In this document: positions 23,263 to 34,600 of the stretch, one piece after another
Numbering within the stretch: position 1 is the stretch's first letter
Layout: each line of letters opens with the position of its first letter
NCBI GenBank assembly: GCA_002633005.1
Contig: NMRA01000725.1
Coordinates: 62,001-126,000, forward strand
Length of the DNA stretch: 64,000 nucleotides
Source: Phoronis australis
Lineage: Eukaryota > Phoronida > Phoronidae
Reading direction: 5' to 3'
Notes under the pieces: generated by a model
Seen by the model: the letters and a program-made list of their open reading frames with translations, nothing else
Databases searched by the model: none
Told to the model about the DNA's origin: nothing
Program-made: the position numbers and the translations under genes

Positions 23263-24308
23263 CGTGCGGCTTAACTCCAACCTATACCCTTGTTCTGGCT
23301 CCAAGGTCGTTTTGTTTGACCCAGTTTCGGGAAAAGTTCAATTTAATACGGTCATTTCCTGAAGATTTTTTTGAAAGATAAGATCCCGAAATCCTTGGCC
23401 TATAGAGCTGTATCAAAATTCCTTGTTGAAACACGGCCACTGGTCCAGCTTCTGCCGGGCGGCTGGGGAAAATGCTATGGAATGCGTGTCCCAAAAATGC
23501 ACACACTTCAACCCCTGCCGGTCAAGTTCTTTTGCCGTCAATCATTGGGCGCGGATTCTACTCGGGCAGCCTACTGCATGACTACACCTTATTTTTAACG
23601 TGGGTGCGTCACTGAGTCACGACGTATCCAGCCTTTGTAGTATGCACGGGAATGTCAAGCAAACGATTCGGTTTAGAAGAACCTAAATTCATTGCAATGG
23701 GAACTACAAGCATCAAGGAAATGCAAAGACAATCTTTCCAAATTTATGAGCAATGACTTGAACTTCTTTTTCGATCCGATCTACGGTTTGTAAATTTTTG
23801 AATTTCTTTAGTCTAGTTTTTAATTCAATACATTCATGAATATCACCGTGACTGTTATCGTTTAGTGTCCTTCTTTGCGTTATGGTGGTCTGATGATGGA
23901 TCGAATTTTTGGAAGTCAGCCTTCAGCCTTGAACTAAGTTCAGTGACGCATCGCCATTTCTTACAAGACAGCTTCTGTGCTGTGCACGAATGTTTTGTGT
24001 TTTTGATGAATTTGGAATCTCAACTTCCCCTCGTGAGTAGTTGGCAGTGTCATGCCGGAGGTGTATAGAGGGTGCAGCACTGAAAAAAGTGGGACCTAAA
24101 ACCCCCTAAGCCCCCCTGTAGTGCACTGCCTATGGACCACTGAAAAACTTGGACTGAATTAAAGGAGAATGCCACCCGATTTGATTAGTCTGTTTTTGCC
24201 TTATTAATCGGTCTATATCCACATCGCCTCGCACATGGTCGACCTTACCTTGCCAAGAGGTGTCGCGTTAACTTGTGAGGAAGGTGAGAAACGACGCTAG
24301 CGACGTCA
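23263..24308. other. no gene seen
   Basis: Short frames only; no recognisable protein motif or repeat. Confidence 0.35.
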
Positions 24309-24326
24309 GTGGTTCATCTACAAACT

Positions 24327-24520
24327 ACGTTGCGATGCATCGTTCCCGCTTGTGCGAACTATGCAGCTGCAAGGAAAGCTGGTATATCGTTTTTTCGACT
24401 TCCTCGAGAGTCCGATATGTTTAGAAAGTGGATCGTAGTAGTGAAGAATGAAAAGTACGCTGTAAATAGCAAGTATGAGGCCGTAAAGCATCTCCTTGTC
24501 TGTGGCCTGCAGTCGTCGAC
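24327..24520 (+). pseudogene. THAP-like zinc-finger fragment
   Basis: The frame reads RCIVPACANYAAARKAGISF, then FRLPRESDMFRKWI. This is the start of a THAP domain: C-x4-C, the GISFFRLP strand and the invariant Trp. The later Cys and His and the AVPTIF box are not visible in frame, and the frame ends soon after at a possible donor (CGC|GTGAGT, about 24525). It could be one exon of a THAP gene or a remnant of a P-like transposon. No start codon is evident close by. Confidence 0.5.
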
Positions 24521-24530
24521 AGCCGCGTGA

Positions 24531-26160
24531 GTGCTTGACGAATGCCAGCTTGCCAAATAACTATCCCTACGTTCCGTTGTCTGAGCTTTTTCACGGCGCC
24601 TCTTTAGTATTTCTTCATCACTGTATTCCTGTTCGAACTGATAGCCTGTGAAACCTAACGATTCACCTGCGAAGTCTTCGTCGGCCGGGGACTGATGAGC
24701 TCTCGTCTAAGTCGCGGGGGATTGCGAGTTGCCATGTTGACGTTTATTACTGAGCGTTCTGTTTCAAAATGAATTACTCTCACCATAACCAATACTTATA
24801 TAAAACTGAAACAAAGTCTGTCTCATTAGATGCAATTTGTAATGCCTTTGGAATGTTCCTCAGTGCAAATGATTTGAGAAGCCAGCAATGAATAAATCAC
24901 TGCGTTACCGGTTTTAGGTGCAATAAAACTAATTCACGGGACACCGAGGCCGTGTGAGCCCATGCTAAATTAGTGTTTGATGGTAGAAACTGTTGTGAAA
25001 CAACTCGATTTCCATCTCACGGCCAGGTGTTAGGGGAATCTTTATTTACATTTACATTATTCAAATAATGATTGTCAATGTACAACTTCTGCCCTGANCA
25101 GAAAGTTCGATGTTGACCTCATTCTAATCTTCTCTGCAATCTACAGTCTGGGGACGAAAACAATTCAATCCGCTCCTCAAAATAGGGCTTGCTTAGCTGG
25201 AATTCAGAACTGCGGTCATGAGAGTGTTTTCACCTCCTGATTGCGAAGCGATCGAGTTAGCTGTGGTATCTTCATCAGCGCGTGCTCTCAGCGGAAGGTC
25301 ACCGCTTTATCCACTCAAGCACTCGACAACAACTAAATTGACGAGAGTCAAAGAACTCTCACATGCAAATTTGATATGCAAATGAGGGAGTACTTGACTA
25401 CTGCGCCATCTATACATCGACGGAAAAGCTTTTAAAAATACCCGTCACTGCGTGTGGGAAGTTGCGATTGCGTGCGCTGAAGTCGATATTTTCAAAGTAC
25501 AATTACACCACTGTTTAAGGTTGCAAAGTGAGTTTTTTGATATCCTTCTATAGAAAAAGCTTTAATCTCTCTGATAAAATCATCTGTTTCCTTTTAAACG
25601 AAACTTAAGTCCTGAAATTAGTCCGGGGAAGGAGGCCAAAAACGGCGGTTTAGCTAGTTGTCCCTTCCTGGTTATCTCTTCCTGATATTATCCATAATGG
25701 CTTTATATTGACCGCTATGGCAACGTCATTTAAATTTCTTTTAGGGAAGCGTAGCGAGATACTGGATCGTGATTCAATCTCTAGTGATATTCATGACTTA
25801 CTACTACACCCCCAGCACGCCACGAAATTGAAAGTCTTTTAAGCCATTCTATGTTATCCGGATTGTGACATTGCGCTTGTATTGAAATAACCTCAAAATA
25901 CAAAGCACTCCGTGAATGCAAACCTCTATTAAGGCACCACAGTTCCCTGTTCACGCAACTGTACAAAAGGTGTGGTTCAAAGGCTAAACTTCACCGAATC
26001 ATGAATCACATCTTAGTTTTTATTTTGAACTTTCTCCTGTTGATATGGCATGAACGAGAATTATAAGTCTGTCACCTGATTTGGCGATACCTTAATGTCT
26101 AATGAATATATGAGTGTTGAACTACTGGTTAATACCGTAGAGATAAAGGAACACATCACG
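24531..26160. other. no gene seen; one N at 25098
   Basis: Contains a possible degenerate tRNA-like stretch on the minus strand near 25330-25250 (A-box-like only). The second, inverted copy of the ~55-bp block from about 18040 lies at 25655-25705. A second octamer-type ATGCAAATGAGG is at about 25376. Confidence 0.35.
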
Positions 26161-26164
26161 AATT

Positions 26165-26335
26165 TTTGTCCCACCGGTTGAAAATTGGTCGACAACCGGT
26201 CGACGACCAGTCGACGACCAGCCGTCTAGCCCACCAGCAGCCGACCAAGAACGGTCGGCTAGGAGCCGTCTGCTGAGACGCCTCTGCGGTCTGCACTGGT
26301 GTCGGCAAAGTGGTCGCCTAGCATAGACGACCAAT
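26165..26335. repeat. GC-rich array of GGTCGACNACC-type motifs
   Basis: GGTCGACAACC, GGTCGACGACC and GTCGACGACC follow one another at 26184-26222. Further CGACCA, GTCGGC and GCCGTCT words continue to 26335. Composition differs sharply from the AT-rich flanks. Confidence 0.6.
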
Positions 26336-27737
26336 TCGGATCATGCGTGTCCTTGGTAGGCAATTACCATTTTATGAGCGGGTGAGCTTTGGCCAAACAA
26401 ACATTTAACTGTTCGCTGTTCGTTCACCAGTGGCAACTTTGCAGGTCTTGACGTCGGCAACGTTTGTTCAACTATTGAAAGGTGGTAAAATCGAATCAAC
26501 CTACAAATACAAATTGCGTGAAATTAAACCAACGTAAACTTTATGTTAAATTGCTGACGGCGTGGTAAAATCAAACGTAAAATCATATCGCGGAAACATA
26601 ATTTCGAACTCTAGATATGTGACTTCTTATAACTTATGCAACACTATGCTTGGCATTTCTGATAAAGAGCGCTGTCGTGTTAGAAGTTTTTTTTTAGATT
26701 GAGCACCTTTTCAAAAAATTGTAAGTCTTGATAGAGCTGAGCACAGCAGAATTATTCAGCGACTTTAGGACTGAAACTGGACCAAATCTCGCATGGTGAC
26801 TCATTGGAAGGTGCAGAACTCGGGGAGAAGGGCGGGGGCATACAAGCTTGATATTTTTTATTTTGGCGCCATAGTTGCCAGATGTCACTCAGCGTCACGC
26901 ACTACCTTAAGTGGCCAGATAATGCGCTATAAACATCTTTAAACGCTTTGCGCCTTAAAAAGTGCACCTTGGTGTATTTACTTTTAGTTTTTTCGACATT
27001 GCAACCGCTTCACCAAAGATTCAAGCACAAATGCCGCGTAGAGACAAATATCTTTTCACCAAATACTCACATCTTCCCGTTCAAAATTGTTTTATTTGTC
27101 AATATCTTGTTGTCAGAAAATATTTATTTTGAAACGTAAACGACCAAGTGATACTTGTAATTAGCGCAGATTTTAATGTCACCGATGCACTGAAACGAAA
27201 TGCTCAAAGCTAGAATAAAAAATCTCTACGTGGTGCAGCATACATTATATTCATCTGAAACAAGACAACCGCTGTCAAATTCTTGCCAAATTCCATATTT
27301 CAAGATACTTGGTTGCTACAGAACCGCTAGAGGACGCCACAGCACTCAGACATACCCTAAAATTTATGCCAGGCATACTCTTCTCAATAATGTAACACAT
27401 ACATCAAATTGCACCCAGATTCACCAACAGAACTTTGTAAATATTGCGGCGTATATAAACAAACAAATTGCCACTCCGGACGCCTCGGTGATTGCATCCA
27501 TCAGAAAATCTCTCAGTCGTGATCATGTCAATAAGAACACATGACCAAAATTTCAGAACTATCCTCCAAGCAATTTCAAGGACAGAGAGGTGCTGCCAGA
27601 AATAATAATCTTTAGTGGCACAGAATATTTTAAATCTAGCCGAAAATAGCAGTTTATTCTTGTTTCATCAACAGAAACAAATATACACTATTGCACGAAA
27701 ATACATCAAGAAACTTGGTAGATATAGGGGCATACAT
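26336..27737. other. no gene seen
   Basis: Frames such as 27200-27544 have no recognisable domain and a composition like translated AT-rich DNA. Confidence 0.35.
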
Positions 27738-28092
27738 TTTTGTTTAAATTTTCAATTGGTTTTGAGTAAAAGCATTATTTGACAAAAATAGCTCACCTTT
27801 TCTTAAAAGGTCACGACCTCCGACCCCGGGCCTCTGACATAGAAAGTAGTTACAAAACCGAGGCGAGGCGAGAAAGGTAGATCGATACGTTGTAATGTTT
27901 CTCGCTCAGTATGTGGTATATAAATAGATAACTACATGTTCTCAGTCGTTATTCCCCTTATCTAGAGCCCCGTGGATTTTGCAGAATTATCACCCTCGGG
28001 GCTAACTCCCCTCGGGCGATAATTCTCCAAAATCCACTCGGGCGCTAGATAACGGGGGATAATGACTTCGCCATGTAATAGTCTATATTTAT
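27738..28092. mobile_element. foldback MITE family F, copy 1
   Basis: Matches 62429-62771 throughout. The 3' half (27943-28068) is a long hairpin: GTCGTTATTCCCCTTATCTAG on one side pairs with a segment ending CGGGGGATAATGACTTCG. Inner arms include GTGGATTTTG and CAAAATCCAC. Arms are about 60 nt with a short CGGGGCTAACTCCCC-type loop. No ORF. Confidence 0.82.
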
Positions 28093-28504
28093 TACGATTT
28101 AGGCCCACATGTTTTGTCGCCTTGTGTGGAATTTTATCATCACAGGCAGGGGTCTGGCTGGAAAAGCACATTGAGCTCTCATAATAGCTAACACTTGAAG
28201 TAGATAAAATTCACAAACTTGGGTTTGAGATTTTTATTAAAGCTCACGGTCCATTGTGAGGTGATGGAAAGTCTTATTTGACTTGGCTATGATTTACGTG
28301 CCGATTCATGTTCTGTCATGTGACTTGAGGGGCCCATTCCGAAGGCGACTGAAGAACAGAGATGTTTGTATCATGATAGGGCGCCTCATCTAAAGCCAGT
28401 CTAAAAGCGGGCTAATTATTCAATTTTACAGGGCCCCACGAGAAGATGGATGAACATTGGGACCTCCGTCAGGGGCAGTGACCAAAGGTAGACAAACAGA
28501 GGCG

Positions 28505-28890
28505 CACCCTGTACTAATGATGTACTAACAATGTGACACACTTCGCTCTTCGGCGGCCTTAAAGCAGAGCTTACTATAGACTCTGTACCCCCTTCAAGTG
28601 GGCTGCCTATATTAAAATTGACAGCCTCGCTCTTCGGGTGGGGTCACTCATATTAATATAGGGAGCCTCACCTGAAGGCGGACGGAGAGCGGGCTCATTA
28701 TGTTAATATAGAAAGGCCCCGGTCTCCGGCCGCCTTCCGGCGGGGCCTCCTGTATTAATATTGGCGGCCCTGCTTTTCGACCGCCTTTCGGCGAGGCCCT
28801 TTATAATAATATAGTAACACAGGAGCCTTGCCAAAAAGCGGCCGGAGAGTGGGGCTCACTATGAAAATAAAGGGGGGCCTAGCTTTTAAC
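28505..28890. repeat. degenerate minisatellite of GC hairpin plus TATTAATATA spacer
   Basis: Roughly seven units of about 50-60 bp. Each unit joins a GC-rich word related to GCCTCGCTCTTCGGGCGGGG or its reverse complement to an AT-rich spacer close to TATTAATATAG. Units occur in both orientations. Confidence 0.72.
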
Positions 28891-28969
28891 GCCCGAAATT
28901 CAATTTTTGCCTACGTCATTTTAATAAGAATAAGTCATTTTAAATAGTAAGCTGTTAGTAACAACGTAG

Positions 28970-29757
28970 CTAGTGGAGATTCCCATTCACGACTGATTGT
29001 AACAATGGAAGCCAGTTGAGTCTCCAAAAAATTTCCGGTTGCAGCTAGCTCAATGTTTTCTGGTGGCACAAAATTTGGCTTCTTTATACTTCAACGCCCC
29101 GACTTGTCAACGAGACTCATTCTGTTTTCCGAATGTTATTTTTTGGCAATAATCACACGTAGCCCATGTAATCTCAGTAGACATCTCTACTTACGTTCTT
29201 AATCCAAGGAGTGTAGTATATACACTCCTTGCGTATTCGAAGTAATGAATACTTATACTTAAGTATAACGTTTAGCGTAGATTTCTCACAAAATTATCCT
29301 ATATTCAGTAAAGATCTTTTGATAATTTCAGTTTCTTTACCTAGTCTAGTATCCATTTAATGACAACTAGTAGAGAAAGACAACACACTACGGCAAAGCA
29401 CTGAGTAGTTTGCTTATCTGAGAGCCATTCTATATTCCCTTGTAAATGGGTGTTTTTGAGAAAAACATGGTGGTGAGAAAAATGAATCATTTCTCCATCA
29501 CAACATCACAATTTCGAAGTTTTGCAGTCCTAAAAAATGCCAACAAATTTCCATATCAATCATCGGACAAGTGAGAGATCCACATGTACCAAACTGGGAA
29601 AAATGTGAAGACATCTGCAATAAAAACAAAGCACATATTAATAATCATTCATATAACTCCAATAATGGTGTAGAGTCGAGTGCGTATGTTGGCACGTTAA
29701 AGCTCTTTCTGGACCGCTCAGAAATATACATTTTCTTCTTTCATAGAACATGAAATA
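28970..29757 (+). repeat. dispersed repeat family R, copy 2
   Basis: Collinear with 14795-15635 (shared landmarks given there). Its right two thirds are present again after the assembly gap (30376-31043). Confidence 0.72.
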
Positions 29758-29995
29758 TATGAATATGCTACGTGTTATGGTTCCGATGGCTCAGTGGACT
29801 ATAATATCCACACGCTATTGTAACCTCAAAAATGAAAGCCACATTGGTAGAGCGCTTAATTTCAGTCGCAGTTAGCACTTGAAAAATATCCATGTTTACA
29901 GAATACATCATTGAAAAGGTGGATAAAAGAAGACAGTACTTAGCAACAATTTCAACTTTATTAACACGAAAATCTTTATCAACATTTTGCATTGT
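29101..29995. repeat. gap-flanking duplicate, left copy
   Basis: Matches 30376-31270 with only scattered differences. The left contig ends at a point that continues smoothly in the right copy, as expected for overlapping contig ends that were not merged. Confidence 0.82.
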
Positions 29996-30375
29996 NNNNN
30001 NNNNNNNNNNNNNNNNNNNNNNNNNNNNNNNNNNNNNNNNNNNNNNNNNNNNNNNNNNNNNNNNNNNNNNNNNNNNNNNNNNNNNNNNNNNNNNNNNNNN
30101 NNNNNNNNNNNNNNNNNNNNNNNNNNNNNNNNNNNNNNNNNNNNNNNNNNNNNNNNNNNNNNNNNNNNNNNNNNNNNNNNNNNNNNNNNNNNNNNNNNNN
30201 NNNNNNNNNNNNNNNNNNNNNNNNNNNNNNNNNNNNNNNNNNNNNNNNNNNNNNNNNNNNNNNNNNNNNNNNNNNNNNNNNNNNNNNNNNNNNNNNNNNN
30301 NNNNNNNNNNNNNNNNNNNNNNNNNNNNNNNNNNNNNNNNNNNNNNNNNNNNNNNNNNNNNNNNNNNNNNNNNNN
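29996..30375. other. assembly gap (380 N)
   Basis: Run of N. The frames reported across it are meaningless. Confidence 0.99.
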
Positions 30376-31270
30376 GACTTGTCAACGAGACTCATTCTGT
30401 TTTCCGAATGTTATTTTTTGGCAATAATCACACGTAGCCCATGTAATCTCAGTAGACATCTCTACTTACGTTCTTAATCCAAGGAGTGTAGTATATACAC
30501 TCCTTGCGTATTCGAAGTAATGAATACTTATACTTAAGTATAACGTTAAGCGTAGATTTCTCACAAAATTATCCTATATTCAGTAAAGATCTTTTGATAA
30601 TTTCAGTTTCTTTACCTAGTCTAGTATCCATTTAATGACAACTAGTAGAGAAAGACAATACACTACGGCAAAGCACTGAGTAGTTTGCTTATCTGAGAGC
30701 CATTCTATATTCCCTTGTAAATGGGTGTTTTTGAGAAAAACATAGTGGTGAGAAAAATGAATCATTTCTCCATCACAACATCACAATTTCGAAGTTTTGC
30801 AGTCCTAAAAAACGCCAACAAATTTCCATATCAATCATAGGACAAGTGAGAGATCCACATGTACCAAACTGGGAAAAATGTGAAGACATCTGCAATAAAA
30901 AACAAAGCATATATTAATAATCATTCATATATCTCCAATAATGGTGTAGAGTCGAGTGCGTATGTGGGCACGTTAAAGCTTTTTCTAGACCGCTCAGAAA
31001 TATACATTTTCTTCTTTCATAGAACATGAAATATATGAATATGCTACGTGTTATGGTTCCGATGGCTCAGTGAACTATAATATCCACACGCTATTGTCAC
31101 CTCAAAAATGAAAGCCACATTGGTAGAGCGCTTAATTTCAGTCGCAGATAGGACTTGAAAAATATCCATGTTTACAGAATACATCATTGAAAAGGTGGAT
31201 AAAAGAAGACAGTACTTAGCAACAATTTCAACTTTATTAACACGAAAATCTTTATCAACATTTTGCATTG
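30376..31270. repeat. gap-flanking duplicate, right copy
   Basis: Second copy of 29101-29995. It contains the candidate poly(A) signal of the lipoprotein gene, which explains why the same signal also appears at about 29956 in the left copy. Confidence 0.82.
31233..31238 (-). other. candidate poly(A) signal (AATAAA) of the lipoprotein gene
   Basis: First AATAAA on the minus strand after the stop at 31635, giving a 3' UTR of about 420 nt. Placement is by position only. Confidence 0.35.
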
Positions 31271-31634
31271 TTTTACGTTTGATCATGACTGGCAGAGACT
31301 AAGCCAACACGAACGCAATTCATAGATCTTGGATGGAAACATTAAATTCGGTGGTAAAAATGTGCTGCGCAAAGATGGTAACAAAACTAACCAGCGTATG
31401 TGTGCTCCGCTACATCAAAGTAACATGGAAAAACATAAAATCTCGACAACTAACACAAATTTTGAAAAAATAGTCAAGTTTTGGTAATCAAATGTAAGAC
31501 AACTGCATTTTACTATTGCATATCTTGGACATATCAAACTGTACACAATTAAATCTAAGGTTTTCAGTAAAAAGAGATTGTAGAAACATCCGTTTACGAT
31601 CGTTTTGCAGAAATAAATGCACATGTCAGACTGT

Positions 31635-31676
31635 CTAACCCCTTGACTTTCTCGGCTTCTTCTTCACCTTGGCGTC
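31635..31676 (-). CDS. Lipoprotein exon 24: basic C-terminus and stop
   Basis: Acceptor TATTTTAG, then DAKVKKKPRKSRG and TAG at 31635-31637. Phase 0 joins exon 23 directly. A lysine- and arginine-rich tail is unusual for this family and might bind heparan-type polyanions; that is inference. Confidence 0.72.
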   Translation of the reverse strand, partial: DAKVKKKPRKSRG

Positions 31677-34600
31677 CTAAAATAAGTGAAGACGATGAAG
31701 AAAAGAATACATGGGAAGTTCGAACTTGATGATACAGTATTAATTTTAAGTGTCGTCCATACACAAACTTACCCTTGAACAAGTTACTCCAAGGCTAGGG
31801 GGCTATGTGGACGCTATTTAAACTAGTGCAACTTACACCACTTATGACAACTTACTCCACCTTATCGAGATAGGCTAACTTATTCTACGGTAACTTGCGT
31901 CACTTCTAATAGCCATGTAGCCGCAAACTTGGGGTACGGCAGAAGTAATTAGCACCTGAGGTTACATACAGCCGGGTTTTCTTTTGTGAGCCATACTCTC
32001 ATTAGGTGTTCATTGTAACGTGCAGACCGACAACTTCGGCCTTAGTTTTCGGATATTTGTGTGTGAACGCTCCACTTAAAGCAGGGCAACTCGAACTAGT
32101 GCTAGTTGCTCTTGTGGGGTAGGCTGTGTGTGAACGGGGCATAATAGCGGTTGCTTTTGATACCAATGTTGCTTCAGTCACGTGAATACTGTCTAAGAAT
32201 TGTACGAGACGTCTCCGGCATCAACACGAGTCCATCCAAATTTGTCTCAGAGGCTACCACAGTAGTACCGTAACTCTTGACTTATATAATACACAATATG
32301 GATGTCAAATGTGATTCTTTTTTTGGAGAACATTTTCACAAAAATCAAGACAAGACACTTGTCTGGTATGCTTTGTAGTGTAGAAAGGTCGAAAACAGCG
32401 TTTGATGAATATTATATCATTTGTAGCATTAGGCAACCAGCTTATGAAACATGAAAACTGATAATTTTATCGATTGTTTTTGTGCAAAATAAGTGGAGAA
32501 TTCCTGTTACATACAGTATATTTAAAATATAACACATTGGGTCAGGATTACATGGAAAATAATTGAAACAGTATGTTCAATGTCTTGCAAAATCATGGCA
32601 ATAATTAGGTTACTTATTTAAGTGACAATTCGTTGAACAATTGGTATTGAGTGAGATTCGTTGGTAAGATAGGTCAACTTTTACTTACTGAAGCTGAAAT
32701 CCTATGGGGCTGGGGTTTGTCAGTGCCGCTGTCATCTCCACCTTCTTCAAGTTTGCTCCTCGTGATTTTCTACAGAATGACACATGGTATGATAACAAGC
32801 AAACGGTATTAAATATTTCAGCAGACGCGACATAACTTCAAAACTGATGGAACGCACATTGATTCCATTCCACGAAGTGGCAAACTCTAGAGATAAGTGT
32901 TGTGTGCGTCTGAACTGTCATCATGACTAATGTTTGGACAAATACTAAAGAACAGGCCTTCGACCAATATTCAAGAGTATAAACCACACACTACAGGTAT
33001 ACAACAAACATGTGTAATATCTTAGTACAATTGAAAAAAAAGGTAACTGAATACGACCACCGTCCACTTACAAAGGAATAGTCTTTGAAGATGCTCATCT
33101 CGCAACTGCGGCAGATGGACTTTCCAACACCGAGCTCATCGGCAACACAGTGACAGATCTGGCGTTCAGCTGGTTTGGCTGTGGCGGCAACGCGCTTCGC
33201 GAAGACGGAAATTATTTTCTTTGCGAATATGGAGCTTTTCTTGGCGATCGCGTTGAGGTTGAACATGGAGCCATTGGTCTCGTGAGCGAGTGCCACACAT
33301 AGGTCCTTAGGCACACTGATGTGCTTTCGGAGGCTGGACTCGTCAATAATCTTCTTGTAGGTGTAGATTTTGTTGGTATCAATACCTGCAATATAGAAAG
33401 AGGCAAACATAAATAACACATGCTTAAGAAGAACAGGTAATCAAGCGAGTCTGGACATACTTGATCCTAAAGCTATAGCAACTGTAAGGTAAGGTTTCCA
33501 ACTACCTGTGACTCTATGTCATGTGGCGCTCAAGAGACAAGGTTGGCCTCGAAAGAGAAGACAATTTTTGTCGACATTAACCAACAACAAATTTCTTATT
33601 TCAAAGTTTCTCAAATGTAAAACTGACCATAGTAGTTGTAGCTCTTATTGCCCTTGATGGCGAAGTCATACCCAGCGATCACGTGCAGTTGGATGAGGTT
33701 CTCAATGAGGAGCTGTCGGATCTCACTGTAGCTGACGGAGGCCTCGCCACAGGCGGAGCACGGCAATGTCACGATTACCTTGGCGACACCGGCGCGGAAT
33801 GGGTACATGCTGGCCATGCGAATGGCGCGGATCACGTCATTGTTGGAGCCCCCGCTGCCTATGTCTAGCGTGTTGACACCCTTCTTGAAAAGACGGTACG
33901 TGTTGAACAGCTGACCGTCCATGGTGTGGCTCTGTTCAAAGTCGTGCACTCCCTCACCACCGAAGCCAACTAAGCCGAAATGGTTGTTTATTATTCCTGT
34001 AAATGACAGCATCTTTGCTGAATTTGTCCATAACGTCAATCAAGCACAAATGACGACAGAGGCACTAGTTGTGACCTGAGGGTATTACCTACTATTTCAT
34101 GTGATACCTGATATCTGTCATTCCACGGGTAATGGAAACCTGGTCGCGAAACAGTTGGTTGATTCAAAATGCCGATTAATAAACTTAGAACACCATTTTG
34201 TGCGAGAAAGTAACAACTCAGGTACAGAATTAAATTTGAAAAGTATATAAACGTTGCTTTTCAGACCGGTTTAGTCACAACGTGAAGGGTTTTTGCATTA
34301 AAAATACTGTTATTAACTACTCAAGCAACACTTGTATCTAACCTTGCTTCCTCAGGGCGATGCCAATGTTCTTGACTATGTCCTGCAGTCTCTTGACAGT
34401 CTTTTTGTTGCAAGGCTTCTCTTCAACGACAAGAACAACGTCGGCCGACTTGGGTGACTTGATGGCATCCTTGGAGATGGTGAAGTCTTCGCCTTCGATT
34501 ACAAACTCCTTTTTCTTGTCACCAGTCTCGCACTTGACGCAGTGGCGTGGGTGACGGACATACACATCATATACCGAGCACTCCACGATGTAGTTAGCAG

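Noticed and set aside
29892-30477. Open frames across the N run
   Set aside because: They consist of unknown bases.
31044-31286. A separate small gene left of the lipoprotein stop
   Set aside because: It lies in the likely 3' UTR and in the gap-flanking duplicate; no motif, and AT-rich composition throughout.
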